DNA of 64,000 nt from Shimia sp. SK013 (lineage in GTDB: Bacteria; Pseudomonadota; Alphaproteobacteria; Rhodobacterales; Rhodobacteraceae), in contig NZ_LAJH01000008.1 in NCBI RefSeq assembly GCF_001292625.1, positions 1 to 64,000 of the forward strand, given 5' to 3'. The notes below the pieces were generated by a model. The model saw only the letters and a program-made list of their open reading frames with translations, did no database searches and was not told the origin of the DNA. The position numbers and the translations under genes were made by a program. Below are positions 24,535 through 33,543 of this stretch, piece by piece. Positions within the stretch are counted from its first letter, which is position 1. The number at the start of each line of letters is the position of its first letter.

Positions 24535-25350
24535 CTACCCGCCAATCCTGTCCCGCCAGCGCACCCAATCCTCTGGACTGCCTCGGAACACGTTGATGTC
24601 GACCTCGCCATCAACCCCCGGCACCTCGCCCGTGCCCGTGTATTGCCAGAACGTCCAACGGCTTCCGGGATAAACATCCTTGGGGTGTCCGGCCACAGAC
24701 CGCAGCCAAAATTCCGTTCCCCCGACCTGTCCGATACCCGTGTCCTGATAAAAATCCACCGTCGTGTAGACAATCGGCCGCCGGTCATAGTGTTTTTGCA
24801 GGATCGACAGGAACTTGCGCGCTTCCGAGCGCACCTTTGCCCCGCTTGGCCGTTTGGTGCAGGTTTTGGATCGCGGAGTCCACTCCATATCCAGAACGTG
24901 CGGCAAGTCCGAGCCGCGCGGCACGTTGCGGATGAACCACCGCGCCTGCTCTTCGGCGGAGCGGCAGAAATAATAATAGTGATACGCGCCCCAAGGCACC
25001 CCCGCCGCCTGCGCGCCCCGGCGGTGATCATCAAACCGTGGATCCGCCAGATCACCCCCCTCGGTGGCTTTGAAAAAGGCGAAACTGACGCCAGCCCGCT
25101 GGGCCTCGCGCCAGTCGATCTCACCCTGCCAGCGCGACACATCGATGCCATGGATCGGATAGGCCCGCGGCCCGCGGCCTTCCCAGTCATAGGGATCAAA
25201 ATCACCAAACTTCGGTCTTGTGACCAGCCGCGCCACCTCGGCCTTAAGCTGCGCTGCCTGTCGGTCTTGGACGGTAACTGGTTCAGGCTGGGGGCGGCTA
25301 CAGGACACCAGAGCCAACAAAACCACCACAAAAGCCCATGAAAATCGCAT
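24535..25350 (-). CDS. GH25 family lysozyme-like lipoprotein
   Basis: A 271-residue predicted muramidase cutting peptidoglycan. The N-terminus is a lipoprotein signal (FVVVLLALVSCS, Cys near residue 17). The GH25 barrel starts at HGIDVSRWQGEIDW, where Asp is catalytic, and includes AFFKATEGGDLADPRF, GAYHYYYFC, and the catalytic DxE in VLDMEWTP. It ends with FWQYTGTGEVPGVDGEVDIN, typical of the family. The start at 25350 has GAGG 8 bases upstream. It is encoded against the direction of trmD and rplS, which it separates. Confidence 0.88.
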   Translation of the reverse strand: MRFSWAFVVVLLALVSCSRPQPEPVTVQDRQAAQLKAEVARLVTRPKFGDFDPYDWEGRGPRAYPIHGIDVSRWQGEIDWREAQRAGVSFAFFKATEGGDLADPRFDDHRRGAQAAGVPWGAYHYYYFCRSAEEQARWFIRNVPRGSDLPHVLDMEWTPRSKTCTKRPSGAKVRSEARKFLSILQKHYDRRPIVYTTVDFYQDTGIGQVGGTEFWLRSVAGHPKDVYPGSRWTFWQYTGTGEVPGVDGEVDINVFRGSPEDWVRWRDRIGG

Positions 25351-25753
25351 CAGAAATACCTCAAACCAAATACCAAATCCGCCGCACATCAAGCGTCAAA
25401 CCTACATCAAACCCTAGCTGGTCTGCGGCGCTTCTGAACAGTAAACTTACCGTAGGGCGCGCAATCTTTTGGCCGACACACATCTCGCCTGCCGCACAGT
25501 CAATCCCGCTTGCACTGTGACCCGCTTTCCCCTACATACGCGCAGGTCCGCGTCTCGCATGAGTCGTTCGGGCGTGCTGTGCATTGCAAAACTGTTGCTT
25601 TCTTCGGGAACAGGTGCACCTCACAGCAAACAACGACAAGAAAAGACGACCTGATCTCTGGCGGGCGCATCTGCGGACCCGGAAGAAGACCGAGAGCTCT
25701 TAGGTGCATCAAACCTTTGCGGAACAACCGCAAGCAAAATAGGAGAAGGTCAG
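25351..25753. other. Long upstream region of rplS
   Basis: These 403 bases separate the divergent GH25 and rplS genes, so both promoters must lie here. A TTGCAC...TACATA pair with 17-base spacing (about 25509-25537) is a weak candidate plus-strand promoter; the rest would be a long rplS-rpmE leader. No convincing ORF or T-run terminator is visible. A CTTTGCGG/CCGCAAG hairpin lies about 25716-25734, just before the ribosome binding site. Confidence 0.4.
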
Positions 25754-26128
25754 ATGAATCTGATCGCACAGCTTGAGGCGGAACAAGTGTCCGCCCTGGG
25801 GAAAGACATCCCCGATTTCAAAGCCGGCGACACTGTTCGCGTAGGCTTTAAAGTGACCGAAGGTTCGCGCACTCGTGTGCAGAACTACGAAGGTGTTTGC
25901 ATCAGCCGTAAAAACGGCGCAGGCATTGCCGGCTCGTTCACTATTCGCAAGATTTCTTTTGGCGAAGGCGTGGAGCGTGTATTCCCGCTGCACTCGACCA
26001 ACATCGACAGCATCACTGTTGTTCGCCGTGGTCGTGTCCGTCGTGCCAAACTGTACTATCTGCGCGCACGTCGTGGTAAATCCGCACGTATCTCAGAAGA
26101 CACCACCTACAAGCCCAAAAAAGCGTAA
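25754..26128 (+). CDS. rplS: 50S ribosomal protein L19
   Basis: Large-subunit protein L19 at the 30S-50S interface, 124 residues. Recognised by [54 protein letters not shown] and the basic end [28 protein letters not shown] precedes the ATG. It is followed after 11 bases by rpmE, and a terminator closes the pair. Confidence 0.97.
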   Translation: MNLIAQLEAEQVSALGKDIPDFKAGDTVRVGFKVTEGSRTRVQNYEGVCISRKNGAGIAGSFTIRKISFGEGVERVFPLHSTNIDSITVVRRGRVRRAKLYYLRARRGKSARISEDTTYKPKKA

Positions 26129-26139
26129 GGAGCGGTATC

Positions 26140-26361
26140 ATGAAAAAAGACACACACCCCGATTACCACTTCATCGACGTCAAAATGACCGACGGTACGA
26201 TCCTGAAGATGCGCTCGACTTACGGCGCCGAAGGCGACCAGCTGGCGCTCGACGTTGACCCTTCCGTGCACCCTGCATGGAACGGCGGCAACACCCGCTT
26301 GATGGATGCCGGTGGCCGCGTATCCAAGTTCAAAAAGAAATACGAAGGCCTGGGCTTCTAA
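26140..26361 (+). CDS. rpmE: 50S ribosomal protein L31 (cysteine-free)
   Basis: Large-subunit protein L31, 73 residues, starting [19 protein letters not shown] and ending [15 protein letters not shown]. The zinc-binding cysteines of the classic C+ form are all absent: the protein has no Cys. It is thus the zinc-independent form, which is usual in this bacterial group, although elsewhere such forms are often zinc-regulated paralogues. Strong ribosome site AAGGAG. Co-transcribed with rplS. Confidence 0.95.
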   Translation: MKKDTHPDYHFIDVKMTDGTILKMRSTYGAEGDQLALDVDPSVHPAWNGGNTRLMDAGGRVSKFKKKYEGLGF

Positions 26362-26386
26362 GCACCGCTTTCAGATGTTTCGACAA

Positions 26387-26417
26387 AACGCCGCTCCTAT
26401 TTGGGGCGGCGTTTTTT
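26387..26417 (+). terminator. Rho-independent terminator after rplS-rpmE
   Basis: AACGCCGC-TCC (26387-26397) pairs with GGG-GCGGCGTT (26403-26413), and the T-run continues to 26417. It lies 25 bases after the rpmE stop. Confidence 0.93.
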
Positions 26418-26506
26418 GTTGGGTGCCACCCAAAAAAAGTGACACATCTTTAGATTGTGATTAGTGTAGTAGCATTACCTGAATTTCCCGAACGAAGAAT
26501 CCATAA

Positions 26507-28015
26507 ATGCCCACTTATTTTCAGCACGAACAATACGGCCTAGCACACCTCTTCTCAGAACATTTTGCAGACCGTTGGAATACTGCATTTGTGACTGAGA
26601 CAATGAATGGTGAAGTAAGAATTGGGTTTTCTCCTTCTTCACCTATCGTTTACGGCGTCATGCAACTGAACGGCGACGATCTCGTTGTGATCAATGGGGA
26701 ATTGATATCCGGAACAATCACCTCTATCGATTTCTATTATCCCGGATACCCGAGCGGAGGATCTTTTGGCGTAGGTTTTCTGGACGGTCAACTCACAGGC
26801 CTGAATTGGGGTGCCCAGGACTTTCAAAGCCAACTCGCCGCTTTCGCAGCCGGTGATTACAGCGGTTTCAATCAAGCGATTTTGGACACAGTGACAACAG
26901 TTATTTGTGTTGACACTCGCCCCACCGTACACTCGGGCGATTACGCCAATGCAAATAGTTTCGTACTGGGCAACAATGACGGTACCTTTTCTTTTGAACA
27001 TTCCGCCCTTGGAACCAGCGTTCCCATCACCATCAACGGCGGCCACGGATACGACATCTTTTCCGTCTCTTGGTACGTACCACCCCCTACCCCTCTTTCG
27101 CCCGCCCCCACCTTCACGATTGATTTGGAAGCGGGCACATTCACCGACCTCTATGGCACCACCCACCGGATCCTGAACTTTGAAGAGGTGATCGGGTCTT
27201 CGGCTAACAACCACATCACCGGGTACGAGAACGTCTCCAACGCGTTGACGGGCGGAGTGGGCGACGACACCCTTCTTGGTGGAAATCAATCCGACACGCT
27301 CGTTGGCGGTTCCGGCAACGACTTGCTTGTCGCCGGTGACGGTGACGACGTCATTATGGGCAGTGACAATTTCAGCGACGACGACGACACCATCAACGGC
27401 GGCGATGGCATAGACACCTATCGCACGTCTTATTCAAGTGACCATTTTGTCGACCTAACCAATACTTATTCAACACCGCACGGCAACACGCGCACTTTCA
27501 TTGACATCGAAAACGTGATCACTCGTTCGGGCGATGACACCATTATCGGTAATGGCGTCGACAACCGAATTGAGTCTTGGGCGGGCGAGGATCTCATACT
27601 GGCAGGCGGCGGCAACGACACAGTGATAGGAGGTTCGGGCAACGACATTTTGGTCGGCGGCACCGGAGAAAATGAACTGACTGGCGGGCGCGACGAAGAT
27701 CAATTTGTATTTGTGACCCTAAACGCGTCCGACACAATCACTGATTTCACCATGAGTGAAGACACGCTGGACTTTTCCAGCTTGGCGGCGGACAGCGGTA
27801 TATTCTCTGTCACCATGAACGGACTGGAAACCATACGGATCAACTGTTTCGATGACACGGCTTCAGGCATCCTAGCCTTATCTATCGTTCAGTCTGGGGA
27901 CGCCGTAGAAATCTATGTGACCTCGGGTGGTATCGCAGCATCCGGAAGCACCCCACTTGCGACCCTTCTCGATGTAAATCTGGCTGACCTATCGTGGGAT
28001 GACTTCATCTTCTAA
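26507..28015 (+). CDS. RTX calcium-binding repeat protein, probably secreted
   Basis: A 502-residue protein whose second half holds glycine/aspartate nonapeptide repeats of the hemolysin type: GGVGDDTLL, GGSGNDLLV, AGDGDDVIM, GGGNDTVIG, GGSGNDILV, GGTGENELTG. These form calcium-loaded beta rolls. The C-terminus (FVTLNASDTITDFTMSEDTLDF) resembles the serralysin-type end that carries the type I secretion signal; there is no N-terminal signal peptide. The first 230 residues match nothing I know. The region is visibly AT-richer than its neighbours and has a poor ribosome site, hinting at acquisition. No type I exporter is nearby. Confidence 0.83.
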   Translation: MPTYFQHEQYGLAHLFSEHFADRWNTAFVTETMNGEVRIGFSPSSPIVYGVMQLNGDDLVVINGELISGTITSIDFYYPGYPSGGSFGVGFLDGQLTGLNWGAQDFQSQLAAFAAGDYSGFNQAILDTVTTVICVDTRPTVHSGDYANANSFVLGNNDGTFSFEHSALGTSVPITINGGHGYDIFSVSWYVPPPTPLSPAPTFTIDLEAGTFTDLYGTTHRILNFEEVIGSSANNHITGYENVSNALTGGVGDDTLLGGNQSDTLVGGSGNDLLVAGDGDDVIMGSDNFSDDDDTINGGDGIDTYRTSYSSDHFVDLTNTYSTPHGNTRTFIDIENVITRSGDDTIIGNGVDNRIESWAGEDLILAGGGNDTVIGGSGNDILVGGTGENELTGGRDEDQFVFVTLNASDTITDFTMSEDTLDFSSLAADSGIFSVTMNGLETIRINCFDDTASGILALSIVQSGDAVEIYVTSGGIAASGSTPLATLLDVNLADLSWDDFIF

Positions 28016-28021
28016 CCCCGT

Positions 28022-28576
28022 TTACGAAAGCTCCAACCAAAGCGTCCCCTTCCGATATCCCCCCTTGATCAGGAACCCCTCCTTTTCCACTTCGGGATAC
28101 TCCTCCGCCCAATCGCGGAACTGGTCATTTGTCACCACCCGCGCGTCCATATCACGTGCCGCCAGCAAAATAGTCTTGTCCGCCGGCGTGCCTTTGGGCA
28201 CCACCAAAACGTTTTCCGCTGACAGGCCAAGTCGCGTCGCAAACGCGCTGTCATGCATGTAACTCTCCGAGACAAGATATCCCGCATTGGCGTCAAACAT
28301 CACACCCAGTTTCAGGTTCTTTGACCTGAGGCTGTCCAAAACCTCGATCAACGTGTCCAAATTCGGCGCGCCGCCCTTCCAATACATCACGTTTGAGCCA
28401 TCGACGATCACCGTGCTTCGGGTCTTCGCCGGTTCCGGCTGAGCCTCAGGTTGACGCCGTCGATCTCGGTACAAAAGGAACCGCAAAAGCCGCGACAACA
28501 GAAACATCATCAGCAAAAATACGAGCAATACAGCAATCAAAAACCCGGCCTCGGGCCGCGCAAAAAAGTCGGACAT
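28022..28576 (-). CDS. Membrane-anchored NYN-domain ribonuclease-like protein
   Basis: A 184-residue protein with an N-terminal membrane helix (FLIAVLLVFLLMMFLLSRLL), a basic linker (RDRRRQ), and a C-terminal NYN/PIN-like domain of the Zc3h12a type. The domain's acidic metal site is visible: VIVDGSNVMYW (first Asp), GVMFDANAGYL, TPADKTILLAARDMDARVVTNDQFRDW. Such domains cut single-stranded or structured RNA. Tethering to the inner membrane suggests local RNA turnover. It converges on the RTX gene with 6 bases between. Function is inferred from the fold. Confidence 0.78.
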   Translation of the reverse strand: MSDFFARPEAGFLIAVLLVFLLMMFLLSRLLRFLLYRDRRRQPEAQPEPAKTRSTVIVDGSNVMYWKGGAPNLDTLIEVLDSLRSKNLKLGVMFDANAGYLVSESYMHDSAFATRLGLSAENVLVVPKGTPADKTILLAARDMDARVVTNDQFRDWAEEYPEVEKEGFLIKGGYRKGTLWLELS

Positions 28577-28664
28577 ATTTCAAGTCTTCTTGGTAATCAA
28601 AATCCTTATCAGGAAGGTGACCAACTAACCGAGCAGCCACAACCATAAAGCGTGTAAAATCCAC

Positions 28665-28699
28665 AAAAAAACCGGCACCGCTCTCTCAAGCGATGCCGG
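28665..28699 (-). terminator. Rho-independent terminator of acnB
   Basis: On the minus strand, CCGGCA-T-CGCT pairs with AGCG-G-TGCCGG (complement of 28672-28699) and is followed by seven T residues (complement of 28665-28671). It lies about 25 bases after the acnB stop. Confidence 0.9.
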
Positions 28700-28723
28700 C
28701 CAATTTTTTAAGCGATCCCCAGA

Positions 28724-31513
28724 TCAGAAGTGCGCGGACTTGGTGGTCGTCGGCGCAGCCAAAGGCGGAGCAAATTTGGTCAGGTCAATGCCTTCCACCG
28801 CAGTTTTGTACTCTTCCAATGTGGGCGTGCGGCCCAACACAGCTGCCAGCACCACCAGCGGGGTCGAGCCCAACAGGCTCTCACCTTTCTTGGTCGCGCT
28901 ATCGCCCACAACACGGCCTTGGAACAAGCGTGTCGACGTCGCCAGAACGGTGTCGCCTTTGGCGGCTTTCTCTTGGTTGCCCATGCACAGGTTACAGCCC
29001 GGACGCTCGAGATAGAGAATGTTCTCATACTCTTTGCGCGCATGCTCTTTCGGGAACAGATCGTCGAACTCAAAGCCGGAATACTTCTGCAGGATTTCCC
29101 AGTCACCCTCAGCCTTCATCTCGTCGATGATGTTATAGGTCGGCGCGGCCACAACCAGCGGTGCCTTGAACTCGACCTTGCCGTTGGCAGCTTCGATGTT
29201 CTTCAGCATCTGCGCCACGATCTTGATGTCGCCCTTGTGCACCATGCACGAACCAACAAAGCCAAGATCCACCTTCTTCTCAGCTTTGTAGAAGCTGATC
29301 GGACGGATGGTGTCATGGGTATAGCGCTTGGACACATCGGCGTTGTTCACGTCAGGGTCGGCAATCATTGGCTCGACGATTTCGTCCAGATCCACAACAA
29401 CTTCGGCAAAGTATTTGGCGTTGTCATCAGGTGTCAGCGCAGGCTTGGCACCGGATTTGATCTCGGCGATGCGGGCATCCGCGATGTCGATCAGGTTTTG
29501 CAGCATGCCATTTTCATGCTCCATGCCTTTGTCGATCATAATCTGGATGCGCGATTTCGCCAGCTCAAGCGAGCCAACAAGTGTCTCGTCGTTGGAAATA
29601 CAGACCGACGCTTTGGCCTTCATTTCCGCAGTCCAGTCCGTAAAGGTGAACGCTTGGTCCGCCAGCAATGTGCCGATGTGTACTTCGATCACGCGGCCTT
29701 GGAACACGTTGTCGCCATGCTGTGCGAGCATCTGCAACTGTGTGGCGTGCACCACGTCGCGGAAATCCATGTGCTCGGCCATTTTGCCTTTGAAGGTCAC
29801 TTTGACCGACTCCGGGATCGGCATCGACGCCTCACCTGTCGCCAGTGCCAGTGCCACCGTGCCACTGTCCGCACCAAAGGCGACGCCTTTGGACATACGG
29901 GTGTGGCTGTCGCCACCGATGATCACGGCCCAATCGTCCACGGTGATGTCGTTCAGCACTTTGTGGATGACGTCGGTCATCGCGTGGTATTCGCCTTTGG
30001 GGTCACGACCAGTGACCAGACCAAAGTCGTTCATGAACTGCATCAGACGCGGTGTGTTGGCTTGCGCTTTGGTATCCCACACAGACGCTGTGTGACAGCC
30101 CGACTGATACGCGCCGTCAACGATTGGCGACACAACGGTGGCCGCCATCGCTTCGAGTTCCTGCATGGTCATCAGGCCGGTGGTGTCTTGCGAGCCTACG
30201 ATGTTGACCTGAACACGTACGTCGGACCCGGCGTGCAATGTCTTGCCCGGTGTGGTGCCCACAGCGTTTTTGTTAAAGATCTTCTCCACAGCGGTCAGAC
30301 CCTGACCCTCGTGGCTGATTTCTTTGGACGGTGCGAAAACCGGTGTTGGCTCAACGCCCAGCGCCTCTGCGGCAAATGTCTGCAGCTTCTTGCCGAAGAC
30401 AATCGCGTAGGACCCGCCCGCCTTCATGAACTCGGCTTTTTGCGGGGTAAAGGACGAGGACACATCGACCAGCTCATCACCCTCTTCCGAGTAGAGCTTT
30501 TTGTCTTTGGTGTTGATCTTCAGAACGGTGCCGGTCTCGACAGAGTATGTCTGCTCAAGGATCGGGTTGCCGTCGTTGTTCAGGATCGCGTTGCCATCTT
30601 CGTCGGTTTTCTTGACCCAGTTCTTCAGGTCCAGACCGATACCGCCGGTCACGCCCACTGTGGTCAAAAAGATCGGCGAGATGCCGTTGGTGCCTGCCAC
30701 GATGGGCGCATAGTTCACAAACGGCACATAGGGGCTGGCCTGTTTACCAGTCCAAAGCGCGACGTTGTTCACACCCGACATCCGCGAAGACCCGACACCC
30801 ATGGTGCCTTTTTCCGCAATCAGCATCACCTGTTTGCCAGGGTGCTGCAGCTTCAGCTCGTTGATGTGCTTTTGCGCCGCTTCCGTGATCATGCACTTGC
30901 CGTGCAATTCGCGGTCCGCACGGCTGTGCGCTTCGGCACCGGGCGACAGAAGGTCGGTGGAAATGTCGCCTTCGCCCGCCACATAGGTCACGATTTCGAT
31001 TTCTTCGGACATGTCCGGCAGCTCGGTAAAGAACTCGGCTTTGGCGTAGCTCTCCAACAGACCCTTGGCGACAGCGTTGCCCGCAGCCAGCGCATCCCCC
31101 AAACGGGTCATGTCAGCATCATACAGGAACACCTGTGTCTTCAGCACGTCCGCAGCTTGCGAAGCAATTGCTGCATCATCACCCAGCGCCAAATCAATCA
31201 GCACGTCAACCGAAGGACCACCCTTCATGTGCGATAGCATTTCAAAGGCAAAATCGGCTGTGATCTCGGCCACAACAGCCTCACCCAGAATGATCTCTTT
31301 CAGGAACTTCGCCTTTACGCCCGCCGCGCTCGTGGTGCCGGGCAGCGTGTTGTAAATGAAGAAGTCGAGCGCGCCTTCGCGCAGCTCATTTCCGGTGTCT
31401 TTGATCAGGTCGATCAGCTCGGCCACAAGGGGGCCGCCGTCAATCGGCTTGGGGCTCAGGCCCTCGGCTTTGCGGGTTTCGATCTCGGTGAGGTAGTCGG
31501 TATACAAGCTCAT
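28724..31513 (-). CDS. acnB: Aconitate hydratase B / 2-methylisocitrate dehydratase
   Basis: TCA-cycle enzyme interconverting citrate and isocitrate through a 4Fe-4S cluster; AcnB also handles 2-methylisocitrate. The 929-residue length fits the longer alphaproteobacterial AcnB. Visible are the HEAT-like N-terminal domain (MSLYTDYLTEIETRKAEG), GGDSHTRMSKGVAFGADSGT in the catalytic part, and the cluster loop ERPGCNLCMGNQEKA. It is transcribed alone, ended by its own terminator. Upstream (31514-31755) are two GTTGCAA boxes exactly 20 bases apart, a possible operator. Confidence 0.96.
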   Translation of the reverse strand: MSLYTDYLTEIETRKAEGLSPKPIDGGPLVAELIDLIKDTGNELREGALDFFIYNTLPGTTSAAGVKAKFLKEIILGEAVVAEITADFAFEMLSHMKGGPSVDVLIDLALGDDAAIASQAADVLKTQVFLYDADMTRLGDALAAGNAVAKGLLESYAKAEFFTELPDMSEEIEIVTYVAGEGDISTDLLSPGAEAHSRADRELHGKCMITEAAQKHINELKLQHPGKQVMLIAEKGTMGVGSSRMSGVNNVALWTGKQASPYVPFVNYAPIVAGTNGISPIFLTTVGVTGGIGLDLKNWVKKTDEDGNAILNNDGNPILEQTYSVETGTVLKINTKDKKLYSEEGDELVDVSSSFTPQKAEFMKAGGSYAIVFGKKLQTFAAEALGVEPTPVFAPSKEISHEGQGLTAVEKIFNKNAVGTTPGKTLHAGSDVRVQVNIVGSQDTTGLMTMQELEAMAATVVSPIVDGAYQSGCHTASVWDTKAQANTPRLMQFMNDFGLVTGRDPKGEYHAMTDVIHKVLNDITVDDWAVIIGGDSHTRMSKGVAFGADSGTVALALATGEASMPIPESVKVTFKGKMAEHMDFRDVVHATQLQMLAQHGDNVFQGRVIEVHIGTLLADQAFTFTDWTAEMKAKASVCISNDETLVGSLELAKSRIQIMIDKGMEHENGMLQNLIDIADARIAEIKSGAKPALTPDDNAKYFAEVVVDLDEIVEPMIADPDVNNADVSKRYTHDTIRPISFYKAEKKVDLGFVGSCMVHKGDIKIVAQMLKNIEAANGKVEFKAPLVVAAPTYNIIDEMKAEGDWEILQKYSGFEFDDLFPKEHARKEYENILYLERPGCNLCMGNQEKAAKGDTVLATSTRLFQGRVVGDSATKKGESLLGSTPLVVLAAVLGRTPTLEEYKTAVEGIDLTKFAPPLAAPTTTKSAHF

Positions 31514-31620
31514 GGTGATCCTAGCGATTTGGAGTTGGCGGGTGCATGAACGCCGAGTCTCAAGCTTATTTTTAAGGCTCGGTGGCTATTTGTATGCGGC
31601 TGTATACCAAACAGGTGCGA

Positions 31621-31647
31621 GTTGCAAGCCGTTCCACCATGTTGCAA
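31621..31647. promoter_or_regulatory. Paired GTTGCAA boxes upstream of acnB
   Basis: GTTGCAA occurs at 31621-31627 and 31641-31647, two helical turns apart, about 110 bases upstream of the acnB start. The sequence resembles TTGCAA-core sites of RamB/ScfR-type regulators of acetate and propionate metabolism, which would suit an aconitase gene. Identity of any binder is inferred. Confidence 0.3.
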
Positions 31648-31755
31648 AGGGTTCGGATGTCTCAAACTGTTGGCACCGGCGCCGCCTGCGGTCCTTTTGC
31701 CATAAATTCCGCTCGGCCCCAAATGCTTCTTGGGCGCAGGCAAAATCCTGCCGCG

Positions 31756-32973
31756 TTATGCCGCAACCGGCTTTGGTCCACCGCGTACCCGCAACAGGAT
31801 CAACACCAAGATGGCGATGTTAAGCGCATTCCAAACGATGCCGTTGATGAACGCCAACCCATAGCTGCCGCTCACGTCGTAAATCCAACCAGACATCCAC
31901 CCGCCCAGCGCCATGCCCATGATCGTCGCCATCATGACAAATCCCACGCGGCTGCCCGCCTCATTGGCAGGCATGTATTCTCGCACCACAAGCGCATAGG
32001 CCGGAACGATCCCGCCCTGCGCCAGACCAAAGGCGGCACTGACCAGATAAAGCGGCACCAAACCATCAAACGGCAGAAACAAGAACAGCGCCATGCATTG
32101 CAAAACCGACCCGATCAACAATGTGATCAATCCGCCCAGCTGATCCGCGACCAACCCCGAAATCAACCGCGACACCACGCCGCCCAACAACATCAGGGCC
32201 AGCATCTCGGCACCCACCGCCGGGCCAAAGCCCAAATCCACGCAGAAACTCACGATGTGTACCTGCGGCATCGACATCGCGACGCAACAGCCCACGCCCG
32301 CAATGCCCAACACCCACATCAGAACCACTGGTTTGAACGGCGCTCCACCTTGTTTGGCATCTGCCGCCCTTTGTTGTGCCGCCAAGGCCTCCATCGGCAC
32401 CCGCGGACGCAACAACAACGCCAAAGGCACAATCGCGACCACTGTGATCACCGCCAATGCCACAAACACCCCGCGCCAGCCGTAATCGGCTTGCACGCCA
32501 CTCAGCAGCATGGGCCAGATGGCGCCGGACAGGTAATTCCCGCTCGCCACAATCGCCACCGCAATCCCGCGTCGCCTTTGAAACCACAGCGATATGTCCG
32601 CAATCAGAGGCCCAAACCCGACGGCCGTTCCAAACCCCAAAAAGAAATGCACCAACGACAGGATCCCCACCGACGGGCTCACTGCGGCCAGCGCGTAACT
32701 CATCGCGCTCAACACCGCCGCGCCAATCAGCGACTTGCTGACCCCGAACCGGTCCACCGCGCGGCCAATTGCAAAATTGCCCACCGCAAACCCAATCATG
32801 GTCAGCACATAAGGCACGCTTGCCCCGGCCCGATCGATGCCAAACTCGGCCTGTATCGACGGCATTACAACAATGACCGCCCACATGCCCACGTTGGCAA
32901 AGACCGCAATCAACAAAGTGATAGCGAGGCGTGTCCAGCTATAGCGGCTGTCGAGAATGGGGTGATCCGTCAT
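31756..32973 (-). CDS. MFS transporter
   Basis: A 405-residue inner-membrane carrier with about twelve membrane segments. MFS marks are GRAVDRFGVSKSL between helices 2 and 3 (the G-x3-D-R-x-G motif) and SGNYLSGAIWP / VVSRLISGLVADQLG in the second half. The pattern (NVGMWAVIVVMPSIQAEFGIDR...) is close to carriers for monocarboxylates or the oxalate/formate type. It reads toward acnB but is separated by 242 bases. Substrate unknown. Confidence 0.85.
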   Translation of the reverse strand: MTDHPILDSRYSWTRLAITLLIAVFANVGMWAVIVVMPSIQAEFGIDRAGASVPYVLTMIGFAVGNFAIGRAVDRFGVSKSLIGAAVLSAMSYALAAVSPSVGILSLVHFFLGFGTAVGFGPLIADISLWFQRRRGIAVAIVASGNYLSGAIWPMLLSGVQADYGWRGVFVALAVITVVAIVPLALLLRPRVPMEALAAQQRAADAKQGGAPFKPVVLMWVLGIAGVGCCVAMSMPQVHIVSFCVDLGFGPAVGAEMLALMLLGGVVSRLISGLVADQLGGLITLLIGSVLQCMALFLFLPFDGLVPLYLVSAAFGLAQGGIVPAYALVVREYMPANEAGSRVGFVMMATIMGMALGGWMSGWIYDVSGSYGLAFINGIVWNALNIAILVLILLRVRGGPKPVAA

Positions 32974-33029
32974 GGGGCCACGCTAGGCGGGAGTGGAGCG
33001 TCTGTATAGCTCCAGAACGACATGGCATA

Positions 33030-33455
33030 TCAACCTGCACCGCCCACCTGCTGATGCACTTCAACCACATTGCCCTCAGGATCTTGAAAAAACACCTGAT
33101 GCCATTCTTTGGCAAAGGCCGTGCCATAGTCCGAAAACGGCACGTTGTTGTCCCGCAGCACCTGCAGAAACGCTGCGATATCATCCGTGCGAAACGCGAT
33201 ATGCCCACGATCCACCGGATTGATCACCTGCCCGTTCACAAACGCCACATCCAAGCGACGCTCCGCCAGATGCATCTGCATGTCGCCATCGGTGGCAAAG
33301 CGGATTTTGCCGTCAAATCCTTTGCCATCTGCGGCCTCGGTGCGCGGGAAGTCCTCCTGCGGTACGTCCGCAAGCCCCAAAACCTTGGTATAAAAATCAT
33401 GCAGCCCATCCACATCGTGGGACACAAAATTGATGTGGTGAAATTCGAGTTTCAT
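33030..33455 (-). CDS. VOC family (glyoxalase-like) protein
   Basis: A 141-residue vicinal-oxygen-chelate protein: MKLEFHHINFVSHDVDGLHDFYTKVLGL opens the first beta-alpha-beta unit with a metal-ligand His, and the second unit includes RGHIAFRTDDIAAFLQVL and FFQDPEGNVVEVHQ with the usual Glu. It could be a lyase, isomerase or dioxygenase; the sequence does not say which. A ribosome site (GGAGCC region) lies before the ATG at 33455. Confidence 0.85.
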   Translation of the reverse strand: MKLEFHHINFVSHDVDGLHDFYTKVLGLADVPQEDFPRTEAADGKGFDGKIRFATDGDMQMHLAERRLDVAFVNGQVINPVDRGHIAFRTDDIAAFLQVLRDNNVPFSDYGTAFAKEWHQVFFQDPEGNVVEVHQQVGGAG

Positions 33456-33543
33456 AGGCGGCTCCGAGCTTGTGTATTGCTGACCTCATAGAGCCAACAA
33501 CATTGCCTCAGATCAAGCCACTCTCCGGGCCAAAGCCGTCTAT

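Noticed and set aside
24447-25331. Alternative minus-strand frame overlapping the GH25 gene
   Set aside because: Trp/Arg-rich out-of-frame reading; GH25 motifs are only in the other frame.
27999-28664. Short frames opposite the NYN gene
   Set aside because: Shadows of the NYN-domain gene; no start signals or family match.
28730-31237. Plus-strand frame of 835 codons opposite acnB
   Set aside because: Shadow of acnB; the real enzyme on the other strand explains every conserved block.
31582-33009. Plus-strand frame of 475 codons opposite the MFS gene
   Set aside because: Arg/His/Gln-rich nonsense composition; the opposite strand has twelve membrane segments.
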